Assembly: GCA_945928575.1 (NCBI GenBank)
Contig: CAMENP010000012.1
Coordinates: 1 to 64,000 of the forward strand
DNA length: 64,000 bases
Reading direction: 5' to 3'
Source of the DNA: an uncultured Butyrivibrio sp.
GTDB lineage: Bacteria; Bacillota; Clostridia; Lachnospirales; Lachnospiraceae
Position numbers and translations under genes: made by a program. Below, in pieces: positions 7,719-15,596 of the stretch; the first letter of the stretch is position 1, and every line of letters begins with the position of its first letter. The notes under the pieces were generated by a model, which saw nothing but the letters and a program-made list of their open reading frames with translations, was not told the DNA's origin and searched no databases.

Positions 7719-10145
7719 TCAATTGTTCTTCGCCGCCAGCTTTGCCGGAGGGAGTTTGACAATCCGCCATACAGGAATTAATCCTATAAATATATTTACC
7801 AGATAACATGCCACGATAAGTGCCACCATAAGGTATGCCGGACACGTTGTTGCAAAACCGAGATTCTGTATTCCCGAAAGATATTTAAGAATTCCGCACG
7901 TCACCAGAATCGCCGGCAGCTGTGTTACGCTGACCATAAGAACAATTTCTGTAATATATGACAACGTTACACTCTTGGGCGAAATTCCTATCAACCGGTA
8001 TACAACAAGTTCTTCCGTTCTGTTCACAGAATTTGTTTTCATCATAAAGAAAAGTATTATAAGCGAAACCACAAACACGGTTCCCGTCACAATGTTTCTG
8101 GTTCTGGTCTCAGCCAGATGGTCATCACGGTATGCGTCGATTTCATCCTGATATTTGTTATTGGCCTTAACGATAAGCCCGTCACTGCTTTCTATTTTCT
8201 CTGCCCTGTCCTGCCAGAACTTTACAGTTTCCGCCGGATTGTCGGTATATATCCTGAATTGTCTCGTTGCTTTCGCCATATAGTACAGATAGCGGTCAAG
8301 CGCTTCATCGCTTATTATGTAACTTGCAGTATAATCTTCAATCAAAAATGCTTTTCTGTATATCTTCCACTTTCCGTACATTTCATCAAACATTACCCCG
8401 CCAATTCCGTCATTTATTTTAATCATGACCTCATCATCCGCAAGTACGACATTATCATAAACTCCCGGATAATCTGCTTTAAGCTGCGATAAAGTGCTTA
8501 TCTTGAAGCGCTGGTTCGATGCATTGCACATAATCACTCTGTCAAGGTACACCGACACTTCATTGGTATCACAGATTCCGCAGACAGTCAGCGGTCCGCT
8601 TCCGAATCCCACATTGACAATAAGACCCAACACATCATCATAGTCATTTACGATATTTTTTAAAAATGAATCCGATTGCTTAAGTTTATCATAAAAAAGT
8701 TTATCCACCACTATCTCGGAACTTTTCTGCGGAAGCCTTCCATACACTATATCCGACTCTTTCAATTCGTTATAATCCACATATCCGAATTCAGTATATG
8801 AAAATGTCGTATTGCTGTACTGTGCATATTTCTGGCTTGATACATACATCATGATGCTCATATTCGGTGAAAGCTGTCCAAGTCCGCTGTCCAGATACTC
8901 ATCAAGAGTCTCCGAATATGCCTGAAATTTATCGTCGTGTTCCCATGAGTCGTCTGTCCGCTCCGTCAATACATCAACATAATGGGAATCCTCAGTTACG
9001 ACATCTTTAATGTCAATCTGCCTCATTGAATAATAATCAGCAGCCGCAAATGCCAGCAATGCCGCCGTTATTATAAAAGTAACAAATATGAAAATCTGTT
9101 TTCTGCCAAGTGCCCGGACATTATTGGCAGCCATCGAAAGAATTTCCCGGAACTTAAGGTGCGGACGTTTCTTAAGCCTGACCGGCTCAAGTTCGTACTC
9201 AAAATCGCATGCCTCTTCCATATCGATTTCCGGACGTTTGGAATCGACGAGCTCCATATCCGTCTCCCCGTTCACATACACAATCTTATCACTATCAAGT
9301 CCCTGAACATAAAGTAATCCGTCCACATATGCGATATTCAGTCTGACCGTGCCTTCACCTCCGTCAGAATACACATTAATTCCGGCTCCCGGCGCCTTTA
9401 ACTCCGTTTTCTCATATTCCTGCAGATAAATATTGTTATCATCCGCCTTAACGTAATTTTCGCTGCACTTATTCTTTCTGTCGCTTACAATACTGCCGTC
9501 CGCAACCTCTATTATCCTGTCGGCGAAAAAATCCGCAATCCGTCTCTCATGCGTAACCAGTATCACAAGGCATTTGGCCGACACTTTTTTGATGATGCTC
9601 ATGATATGCATGGTGTTATTTTCATCAAGATTTCCCGTCGGCTCGTCCGCAAAAATAATATCCGGTGCTTTGGCAAGCGCCCTTGCAATCGCCACTCTCT
9701 GACGCTGTCCGCCGGAAAGCTCAGATATTTTTTTCTTGCGGTATTTATACATGTCCACGGCCTCAAGCACATATTTTATCCTCTCATCCGCCTCGGCATC
9801 CGTTATGTCAAAAATCTCGAGTGCGATCCTGAGGTTATACTCCACCGTATCGTCAGCCAGCAGATAATAATTCTGAAAAATATAACCGAATTTTCTGTTG
9901 CGCAGCAGTTCGATCTGAGATGACTTGTAACCTGTAAGCGTGACGTCATCAACGCTTATGCTTCCCGATGCAAAATCATCCAGTCCTCCTATTGTATTGA
10001 GCAGTGTTGTCTTTCCGGAGCCGCTTTCTCCCAGAATACATACCAGTCCGGTATCTTCAAACTCGATTGTCGTGTTATTTATGACATGTATCTCGTTATT
10101 TTTATTTCTGTTGAAATATTTATTAAGGTTATCAATCCGTATCAT
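7719..10145 (-). CDS. MacB-like ABC exporter, fused ATPase-permease (808 aa)
   Basis: Same architecture as the downstream neighbour: an N-terminal ABC ATPase (GESGSGKTT, LSGGQRQR, IIFADEPTGN), a linker of about 120 residues, then a membrane segment (IFIFVTFIITAALLAF), an extracellular domain and three C-terminal segments. AGGAGC precedes the ATG. It is the first gene of a two-gene unit and is divergent from the substrate-binding lipoprotein. The two exporters differ strongly outside the ATPase, which favours a heterodimer over a recent duplication. No two-component system lies next to them. Confidence 0.88.
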   Translation of the reverse strand: MIRIDNLNKYFNRNKNNEIHVINNTTIEFEDTGLVCILGESGSGKTTLLNTIGGLDDFASGSISVDDVTLTGYKSSQIELLRNRKFGYIFQNYYLLADDTVEYNLRIALEIFDITDAEADERIKYVLEAVDMYKYRKKKISELSGGQRQRVAIARALAKAPDIIFADEPTGNLDENNTMHIMSIIKKVSAKCLVILVTHERRIADFFADRIIEVADGSIVSDRKNKCSENYVKADDNNIYLQEYEKTELKAPGAGINVYSDGGEGTVRLNIAYVDGLLYVQGLDSDKIVYVNGETDMELVDSKRPEIDMEEACDFEYELEPVRLKKRPHLKFREILSMAANNVRALGRKQIFIFVTFIITAALLAFAAADYYSMRQIDIKDVVTEDSHYVDVLTERTDDSWEHDDKFQAYSETLDEYLDSGLGQLSPNMSIMMYVSSQKYAQYSNTTFSYTEFGYVDYNELKESDIVYGRLPQKSSEIVVDKLFYDKLKQSDSFLKNIVNDYDDVLGLIVNVGFGSGPLTVCGICDTNEVSVYLDRVIMCNASNQRFKISTLSQLKADYPGVYDNVVLADDEVMIKINDGIGGVMFDEMYGKWKIYRKAFLIEDYTASYIISDEALDRYLYYMAKATRQFRIYTDNPAETVKFWQDRAEKIESSDGLIVKANNKYQDEIDAYRDDHLAETRTRNIVTGTVFVVSLIILFFMMKTNSVNRTEELVVYRLIGISPKSVTLSYITEIVLMVSVTQLPAILVTCGILKYLSGIQNLGFATTCPAYLMVALIVACYLVNIFIGLIPVWRIVKLPPAKLAAKNN

Positions 10146-10294
10146 ATATGCTCCTACATTCCTTTATATAAATATCTTATCAGATTTGTGTTATGCCCGA
10201 TACGTTAAAAATCATACACTTATTGTGTAAATTATCAGTGACCTTTATCCCTGCATCTGAATATATTAAAGTATCGTAATTTTTGGAGGCTGTA
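10146..10294. promoter_or_regulatory. Divergent intergenic region between ABC exporter and binding protein
   Basis: 149 bp of AT-rich sequence between outward-facing genes. TATATT lies about 30 nt before the lipoprotein start, but no -35 partner is convincing and no known riboswitch was recognised. Confidence 0.4.
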
Positions 10295-11278
10295 ATGAAA
10301 AAAAGAAAATTTATCGCAATGATTCTTGTCATTCTTACCGCAACCGGGCTTCTGTCCGGATGTTCACACGACAAATCCGACGAACTTACCAAAATAACAT
10401 TAAACGAAGTTGCCCACTCGATTTTCTATGCTCCGCAATATGTTGCAATCGAACTGGGATATTTTAAAGACGAGGGCATCGATCTCACCGTGGAGACCGG
10501 TTTCGGTGCCGACAAAACCATGACTGCCCTTCTCTCCGGCAATGCCGATATCGGTTTCATGGGTTCCGAGGCCAGCATTTATGCTTATGCCCAGGGTGCC
10601 AAAGATTACGCCGTAAACTTTGCACAACTTACCCAGCGTGCAGGAAATTTCCTTGTCTCCCGTTCTGACGAAACTGATTTCGACTGGAACAATCTCAAGG
10701 GCAAAACAGTCCTCGGCGGCCGTGCGGGTGGCATGCCTCAGATGGTTCTTGAATACGTTCTCAAACAAAAAGGCATTGATCTTTCCGAAATCGACATTGT
10801 CCAGAATATTGATTTCGGTCTCACTGCCGGCGCTTTTTCCGGCGGTCAGGGCGATTATACCGTTGAGTTCGAGCCCGGCGCCACTTCCCTTGAGCTTGCC
10901 GGCGACGGCTATGTCGTAGCTTCCCTCGGTGTTGAAAGCGGTTATGTTCCTTACACTGCCTACTGCGCGAAACAGAGTTTCATAGATGATAATCCGGAAA
11001 TCATAAGCGGTTTCACCCGCGCAATCGAAAAAGGCATGGCTTACGTCGCTTCCCACTCAAGTGAAGATATCGCCGAAATAATCGCACCTCAATTCGACGA
11101 CATCGACGTTGACAAAATCGCCATCATCATCGAGCGCTACAAATCCCAGGACACCTGGAAAACCGACCCAACCTTCGAGAAAGAGGCTTTCGAGCTTCTC
11201 AAAGACATCCTCAAAGAAGCCGGCGAACTTGATGTTGATGTGCCGTATGAAGATCTTGTAATGAAGCCCTTGGCATAA
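10295..11278 (+). CDS. NMT1/THI5-like ABC substrate-binding lipoprotein, orphan
   Basis: A solute-binding protein of the SsuA/TauA/ThiY (NMT1) class, 327 residues. It has a signal peptide with lipobox L-S-G-C, then EVAHSIFYAPQYVAIELGYFKDEGIDL and a GGRAGGMPQ segment typical of the fold; the ligand could be a sulfonate, nitrate-like anion or pyrimidine precursor. I start at the ATG after GGAGG; a TTG 12 nt earlier would place the ribosome site inside the gene. No permease or ATPase follows. Instead the last codons (P-L-A-stop) are formed by the start of a repeated hairpin element, suggesting that the original C-terminus and perhaps the rest of the operon were lost. Third positions are C-rich compared with neighbours. 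Confidence 0.9.
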   Translation: MKKRKFIAMILVILTATGLLSGCSHDKSDELTKITLNEVAHSIFYAPQYVAIELGYFKDEGIDLTVETGFGADKTMTALLSGNADIGFMGSEASIYAYAQGAKDYAVNFAQLTQRAGNFLVSRSDETDFDWNNLKGKTVLGGRAGGMPQMVLEYVLKQKGIDLSEIDIVQNIDFGLTAGAFSGGQGDYTVEFEPGATSLELAGDGYVVASLGVESGYVPYTAYCAKQSFIDDNPEIISGFTRAIEKGMAYVASHSSEDIAEIIAPQFDDIDVDKIAIIIERYKSQDTWKTDPTFEKEAFELLKDILKEAGELDVDVPYEDLVMKPLA

Positions 11279-11392
11279 CCCTCCGGCGGCACGCTTTCGC
11301 TTGGTTGCACGCGCAACGGATGCTAAAATCCGTCTCCGACGGATTAAGCACCGGCGTGTGCAAACAGCCGCGGAGGGCTTATGCCTGCGGGC
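11266..11392 (+). repeat. Structured repeat element, copy A
   Basis: A 127 nt element whose ends pair. GCCC-TT-GGCATAA (11266-11278) pairs with TTATGCC-TGC-GGGC. Next come CCCTCCG/CGGAGGG with one bulged base and CGG/CCG. An apical hairpin at 11305-11363 contains TTGCACGCGC/GCGTGTGCAA, CGG(A)TGCT/AGCACCG, AATCCGTC/GACGGATT and a TCC loop. Positions 11287-11392 match 36558-36663 with two differences. The stop codon of the upstream lipoprotein gene lies inside the basal stem. No ORF of its own. Confidence 0.85.
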
Positions 11393-11595
11393 CGGACTGT
11401 GGTTGACCGGGGTGTGGGGCTTATGCCTGTGGGACGGCGGTGAAGGACCGGGGTGGTAGGGAACACGGTGGGACGGTTCTCAGCGTTCACGCGGGATATT
11501 TCCTCTCTGTGGAAGTGTAATATAATTCACGCGGTGCTACCATTTCTCCGGTCATAAGCTATCTCCGCGGGTTGCTTTAGGATAGTACCAGCCGA
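11393..11595. other. GC-rich non-coding sequence in repeat island
   Basis: No gene. It contains a second copy of the 3' arm motif GCTTATGCCTG-GGG near 11418 and the first (partial) copy of the 103 bp repeat starting at 11517. Confidence 0.6.
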
Positions 11596-11760
11596 GCAGT
11601 AGGTTTTAGGATTTACGGATTTCCGCTCGTAGTGTGACGCACGACCGGGCAGTGGATTTTCGGATTTACGGATTTCTGCTCGTAGTGTAGTGGCCGGCCG
11701 GGCAGTGGATTTTCGGGTTTATGATTTTCTGCTCGTAGTGTAGTGACCGGCTGGGCAGTG
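11596..11760. repeat. 53 bp tandem repeat, 3 copies
   Basis: Units start at 11596, 11649 and 11702, each reading GCAGT-GG-TTTTCGG-TTTA-GATTT-CTGCTCGTAGTGT with small changes. A truncated fourth begins at 11755. A frame on the minus strand runs through it, but the repeat explains it. Confidence 0.85.
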
Positions 11761-11828
11761 AGAATTAGAAATTCCATAAATTTGCGTGCCATGAATGACC
11801 AATCAGGGAATATTTTCCGCCGGAGAGT

Positions 11829-12094
11829 GTAATATAATTCACGCGGCGCTACCGTTCCACCGACTATAAGCTGCCTCCGCGGGTCGCTTTTCCTATTCGC
11901 ACCCGCGGGATATTCCTTCCACTTGGACACCGTAATATAATTCACGCGGTGCTACCGTTTCGCCGGCCATAAGCTATCTCCGCGGGTCGCCTTCCTATTC
12001 GCACCCGCGGGATATTCCTTCCACTTGGACACTGTAATATAATTCACGCGGCGCCACCGCTCCACCGGCCATAGGCTGCACCCGCGGGTCGCTT
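11829..12094. repeat. 102-103 bp tandem repeat, about 2.5 copies, with an outlying copy at 11517
   Basis: GTAATATAATTCACGCGG begins at 11829, 11932 and 12034 (periods 103 and 102); the earlier copy is at 11517. Each unit carries a CCGCGGGTCGC block and CACCCGCGGGATATTCC. ATATAATTCACGCGGCG recurs at about 36714, linking this island to the 36.7 kb island. Confidence 0.85.
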
Positions 12095-12438
12095 TTGACA
12101 CCTTTTTAATGAAATTTATTAATTTGGTGTCAATTTATTTCGCCTTTTATATCTTATATAATAATATCGACTAATAAATTACAATAATTGCCTCTCCTCA
12201 CCTCGCTTGTTATATCTAATATTATATTATTTTCATACTTTTCTAATGAAATTTGCCATTTTGGTGTGAATTGTATCTCTCAGTACAAGTGTAATCTATT
12301 ACCCACTTTTTCCACACATCACAGTCACCCCACCATTAATCTATCTCCGCATATAATTTACGCGCGGAAACAACCTCCGCTTATGATATGTGCCATTGGG
12401 CCATATCATAATGAAAGCTATCTCCGCGCGTTTATCAA
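12095..12438. other. AT-rich non-coding stretch with a TTGACACC/GGTGTCAA inverted repeat
   Basis: No supported gene. TTGACACC (12095-12102) and GGTGTCAA (12126-12133) form a perfect 8 bp inverted repeat. The inner motif TAATGAAATTT...TTTGGTGT is repeated at about 12244-12271. Role unknown; it may be a protein-binding site. Confidence 0.5.
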
Positions 12439-12559
12439 GCCGGACAGAAAACTTCCGCGGCTGTTTGCAGACGCCGGTACTTGGTTTCGGAACGAAACCT
12501 TAGTATCCGCTGCGTCTGCAACCAAGCGAAAGCGTGCCGACGGAAGGGTTCTATCCGGC
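12439..12559 (-). repeat. Structured repeat element, copy C (diverged, minus strand)
   Basis: The minus strand folds like copies A and B although most stem bases differ. GCCGGATAGAA pairs with TTCTGTCCGGC. A 2x2 loop and CTTCCG/CGGAAG follow, then a bulged T and CGG/CCG. The apical hairpin (12465-12521) has TTGCAGACGC/GCGTCTGCAA, CGG(A)TACT/AGTACCG, GGTTTCG/CGAAACC and a TTC loop. Conserved unpaired flanks CACGCTTTCGCTTGG and ACAG match A and B. It lies behind, and in the same orientation as, the membrane-protein gene ending at 12667. Confidence 0.82.
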
Positions 12560-12653
12560 GGACATCCAAGCAAAAGCGTGCCGACGGAAGGATTCTGTCC
12601 GGCGGATGTCCAAGCGAAAGCGTGCCGACGGAAGGGTTCCGTCCGGCGGATGT
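12522..12653 (-). repeat. 44 bp tandem repeat, 3 copies: duplicated 5' arm of element C
   Basis: Units start at 12522, 12566 and 12610 with one to a few changes each. Each unit contains the 5' basal arm and the CACGCTTTCGCTTGG linker of the structured element. The unit nearest the element supplies its real 5' arm. Confidence 0.9.
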
Positions 12654-12666
12654 CCGGCAATCTTTT

Positions 12667-13581
12667 TTATAATTTGCTCAAATTATCGAATTTCGGCATT
12701 TTGGTCTTTTCTTTTTCGATGCGGGCCTTTTCTTTAGGCTCCTCGTTCTTGTAATGGATGTTGTAGACCTTGAGGCCGATGAAAGCAACAAATGCTGCTA
12801 CAAGCGCTGTGATAAGAGCCTTGACGCCGTTAGGAATTACATTGTAGTTTGCCATGGCTCCGATAAGCTGGATTATGAAGTATGTCACAAAGCTGAAGAC
12901 ATAGAGGCGCTTGCCCTCTTTCTTCTGGTATGCGGCAAAAATAAGTGATGTGACGCCGACATGGAATACCATGAGGGCTATGGCAATCACCGACATATAT
13001 AAGAAATCGGAAGCACGATAATTGATCATCTCTGTAAGGCTGGTTAAAGTGCTGGTGAATTCATCCTGTGATGTTGCGTTGGAAAGGATTGATTCGAGTC
13101 CCATTTTGTTGATTGTATTACATGATACTATTACCATAAGAAGGTCAACCATATAAAGGAAACCCTCGGTAAGCATTATTCCCATGCCGACAGTGTACGC
13201 ATCAGCGGCTGTATTCATGTTTTTGCCCATAAGCTTCAATGAAAGAAGGCGGCCGAACATCGGCACAAGCGTTGTTGTGAGTGCGATTACGGTTATAAGA
13301 ACCGGCTTGACATCGACGAAGCTCTTGAGGATTGTACCAAAAAGCAGGTTGGCAACGGTGTTGGATGCAAAATAAAAGAAAATCATATACACGGCCACAC
13401 CGACGATTATGTCAAAAATACCGCCCTTCTGGCGCTTGCGGATGTAGACAGTGAGAATTATTGCCATTGCGAGAATCGCAACGATTCCGATGATGGCACC
13501 CATTATAGTATTACGCGGAACCTGCGCGGACAGATCAAAATCTGTCGGAAGTTCATATTGAAGATCTCTTAAAATATTCAT
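12667..13581 (-). CDS. Polytopic membrane protein, distantly YhfC-like
   Basis: 304 residues with a short N-terminal extracytoplasmic part and about eight hydrophobic segments, ending in a charged Lys/Glu-rich tail of about 30 residues. The central run VPMFGRLLSLKLM ... GMGIMLTEGF resembles the layout of YhfC-family intramembrane proteins, but I do not see the paired glutamates or histidine expected for a protease, so activity is doubtful. AAAGGG precedes the ATG. It follows the cold-shock gene on the same strand across a hairpin. Its 3' end is followed within 14 nt by the duplicated arms of repeat element C. Family assignment is tentative. Confidence 0.65.
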   Translation of the reverse strand: MNILRDLQYELPTDFDLSAQVPRNTIMGAIIGIVAILAMAIILTVYIRKRQKGGIFDIIVGVAVYMIFFYFASNTVANLLFGTILKSFVDVKPVLITVIALTTTLVPMFGRLLSLKLMGKNMNTAADAYTVGMGIMLTEGFLYMVDLLMVIVSCNTINKMGLESILSNATSQDEFTSTLTSLTEMINYRASDFLYMSVIAIALMVFHVGVTSLIFAAYQKKEGKRLYVFSFVTYFIIQLIGAMANYNVIPNGVKALITALVAAFVAFIGLKVYNIHYKNEEPKEKARIEKEKTKMPKFDNLSKL

Positions 13582-13607
13582 ATTAGCCCTTTCATATTAT
13601 ATTACAA

Positions 13608-13635
13608 GAGGGCTATCAGACATCTGACAGCCCTC
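13608..13635 (-). terminator. Hairpin after the cold-shock gene
   Basis: GAGGGCT-TCAGA pairs with TCTGA-AGCCCTC. The U-run is poor, so it may be a partial terminator or a 3' stabiliser between the csp gene and the membrane-protein gene. Confidence 0.55.
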
Positions 13636-13671
13636 CCATGTCGTATTCAATGATAATTTATTTACAACAGA

Positions 13672-13869
13672 TTAAACTCTCTTAACGTGAACTGCCTGAG
13701 AGCCCTTGTTTCCGTCAACAACATCGAATTCAACAGCCTGACCTTCTTCGAGAGTCTTATAACCCTCCATGTCAAGACCTGTGTAGTGAACAAATACGTC
13801 ATTGCCGTTCTCATCAGAAATGAATCCGTATCCCTTCTGATTATTGAACCACTTAACTGTACCGGTCAT
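13672..13869 (-). CDS. CspA-family cold-shock protein
   Basis: A 65-residue single OB-fold RNA/DNA chaperone. RNP1 is KGYGFI and RNP2 is VFVHY, with the N-terminal TGTVKWFN typical of the family. The start is the ATG after GGAGGTAATACC; the longer frame has no ribosome site. A leader of about 70 nt with repeated CGTTTGAC motifs precedes it. Probably abundant and regulated at the RNA level, as for relatives. Confidence 0.96.
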   Translation of the reverse strand: MTGTVKWFNNQKGYGFISDENGNDVFVHYTGLDMEGYKTLEEGQAVEFDVVDGNKGSQAVHVKRV

Positions 13870-13970
13870 GGTATTACCTCCAAAAAAATAAAAAATACAT
13901 CGTGTCAAACGATACCTTTAATCTATCATATCGTTTGTCATAAGTCAAACGAATTTCTGACAAATACACA

Positions 13971-14840
13971 TTAATTACATAATTTTTTCAAATCTTCTAC
14001 ATCAAATTTATATGATGTATTGCAGAAATGACATTTTATCTCGATTGGCTCGTTGTCGGCTATCATGTCCTCGATTTCCTTGCGGTTGATAAGCGCAAGG
14101 GCATTTTCAACTCTCTGCCTTGAGCAGTTGCAGTTGAAACCGACAGGCATTGTGTCAAGCATCTCCGGATTAAGACCGTCAAGGATAGTGTTTAAGATAT
14201 CCTCCGGTGTCTTTCCGCTCTCCAAAAGGCTTGTGACAGAGCTTATCTGCGCCATATTGTGCTCAATCTTGTCGATGGTCTCCTCTGTTGCATCCGGCAT
14301 TACCTGAATTATGAAACCGCCCGCAACATTTACCGTGTTATCCGGTGTCATAAGGACGCCAAGGCCCACGCTTGACGGAGTCTGCTCGCTTGATGCGTAA
14401 TAATAAGTGATATCCTCCGCTATTTCTCCGGAAACAAGTTCACAGGTTCCGCTGTACGGCTCCTTCATTCCGATATCTTTTATTACAGTCAATACACCGA
14501 CACCTATTGCTCCGGCGACATCAAGTTTACCGGCTGAATTGGCCGGAAGCAGGACAACCGGGTTGCCCGGATATCCCTTTACGTTGCCGTGTGAATCAGC
14601 CGTTACGAAAAGTGACTTCATAGGGCCGCTGCCCTCCATACGGAGTGTGATCACGTCCTTGTCACCCTTCATCATGCTTCCCATCATCGCACCGGCTGTA
14701 AGCAGTCTGCCGAGTGCGGCGGTAACTACCGGACTGGTGTTATGAAGAGAACGGGCTTTTTCCACAGTGTTGCGTGTATATGCCGCAAAAGCTCTTATTG
14801 TTCCGCCTGCGGCTATTGCTCTTACCATATAATCTTCCAT
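13971..14840 (-). CDS. hslO: Hsp33 redox-regulated chaperone
   Basis: A cytosolic holdase activated by oxidative unfolding. 289 residues with the N-terminal chaperone fold (VRAIAAGGTIRAFAAYT, GYPGNP) and a C-terminal zinc switch: C-N-C-S-R followed about 32 residues later by C-H-F-C. All four cysteines are present. I choose the ATG at 14840; a TTG three codons upstream is an alternative. AAGGA lies about 12 nt before it. The methyltransferase gene ends 5 nt upstream, so the two are very likely cotranscribed. Confidence 0.95.
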   Translation of the reverse strand: MEDYMVRAIAAGGTIRAFAAYTRNTVEKARSLHNTSPVVTAALGRLLTAGAMMGSMMKGDKDVITLRMEGSGPMKSLFVTADSHGNVKGYPGNPVVLLPANSAGKLDVAGAIGVGVLTVIKDIGMKEPYSGTCELVSGEIAEDITYYYASSEQTPSSVGLGVLMTPDNTVNVAGGFIIQVMPDATEETIDKIEHNMAQISSVTSLLESGKTPEDILNTILDGLNPEMLDTMPVGFNCNCSRQRVENALALINRKEIEDMIADNEPIEIKCHFCNTSYKFDVEDLKKLCN

Positions 14841-14845
14841 ATATA

Positions 14846-15589
14846 TCAAATCCTTTCCATAATATAATAAACTCTGTTTTCGTTCTCTGCAGGCTCAGCC
14901 GTCATTTTCTCGTTGAGATAGTCTTTGACTGTGAAACCGGCATCGGACGCCATCTTGCAGATTTCATCATGCGCAAACGCATATTGGTAATGCTCTTCAA
15001 CATGACTCTTCCAGAGATTTCCGATGACATGCTTGTAAAAAGTCAGATAATAATAATTAACGCGTTCACTTTCATCATACTCATTTTCCCAAACATACCG
15101 GCAGCCGGGAATCTCATCGGTAAATACATTATCGGCGAGCTTGCTGTAAAAATACGGTGTCTTCAAGTCAAAAACAAGTATACCGCCCTTCTTAAGGCTT
15201 TTGGCTGCGCATGCAAGCATTTTTGCAAGTGCTTCCGGACCCGCAAGATAATTGATCGAATCGCAGACACTTACTATCGCGCTGTATCTGTCATCATCAT
15301 AATATTCCATCATATCGGCCGTCTTAAATTCTATCCCCGGATGTCTGCGCTTTGCAATTTTGATCATTGACGGAGACAAATCTATTCCGCTCACTTTATA
15401 ATCATATTCCGATAACTGTGCCGTGAACATTCCGGTTCCGCATCCGAGTTCGAGAACTTCGCTTCCTGTTTTAACTCCGAAAGAAGCCAAAACATCAGCT
15501 ATATTACTTGCCCATTTCTCATAAGGGATGTCTCTCATAAATTCATCATACCTGCCGGCAAAAAAAGTATAAGCTTCCGTATTCATCAT
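14846..15589 (-). CDS. SAM-dependent class I methyltransferase
   Basis: 247 residues with the Rossmann motif VLELGCGTGMFT (about 48-59), an acidic residue ending strand 2 (VSGIDLS) and a motif around DSINYL. This is the general UbiE/YrrT-like fold; the substrate cannot be inferred. Start at the first of two ATGs after AGGAG. It overlaps no neighbour, but lies 5 nt before hslO and 7 nt behind the upstream membrane-protein gene, so a three-gene unit is likely. Confidence 0.88.
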   Translation of the reverse strand: MMNTEAYTFFAGRYDEFMRDIPYEKWASNIADVLASFGVKTGSEVLELGCGTGMFTAQLSEYDYKVSGIDLSPSMIKIAKRRHPGIEFKTADMMEYYDDDRYSAIVSVCDSINYLAGPEALAKMLACAAKSLKKGGILVFDLKTPYFYSKLADNVFTDEIPGCRYVWENEYDESERVNYYYLTFYKHVIGNLWKSHVEEHYQYAFAHDEICKMASDAGFTVKDYLNEKMTAEPAENENRVYYIMERI

Positions 15590-15596
15590 AATTCTC

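Noticed and set aside
10146..10294. TPP riboswitch before the NMT1/THI5-like gene
   Set aside because: The gene family invites it, but neither the CTGAGA nor the ACCTGA-type core was found in the 149 bp upstream.
11266..11392. Plain rho-independent terminator
   Set aside because: The element is about 120 nt with conserved bulges, internal loops and unpaired linkers and no U-run after it; too elaborate for an intrinsic terminator.
11266..12559. Retron, group II intron or diversity-generating element
   Set aside because: Structured RNA alone would fit, but no reverse transcriptase, variable-repeat pair or intron domain V was seen anywhere in the window.
11613..12754. Frames on both strands through the 11.3-12.6 kb island
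   Set aside because: They run through 44, 53 and 103 bp tandem repeats whose lengths are not all multiples of three; no start signals and no recognisable protein.
12188..12754. 188-residue plus-strand frame overlapping the 44 bp repeat
   Set aside because: It begins in AT-rich non-coding DNA, passes through the repeats and overlaps the 3' end of a well-supported membrane-protein gene on the other strand.
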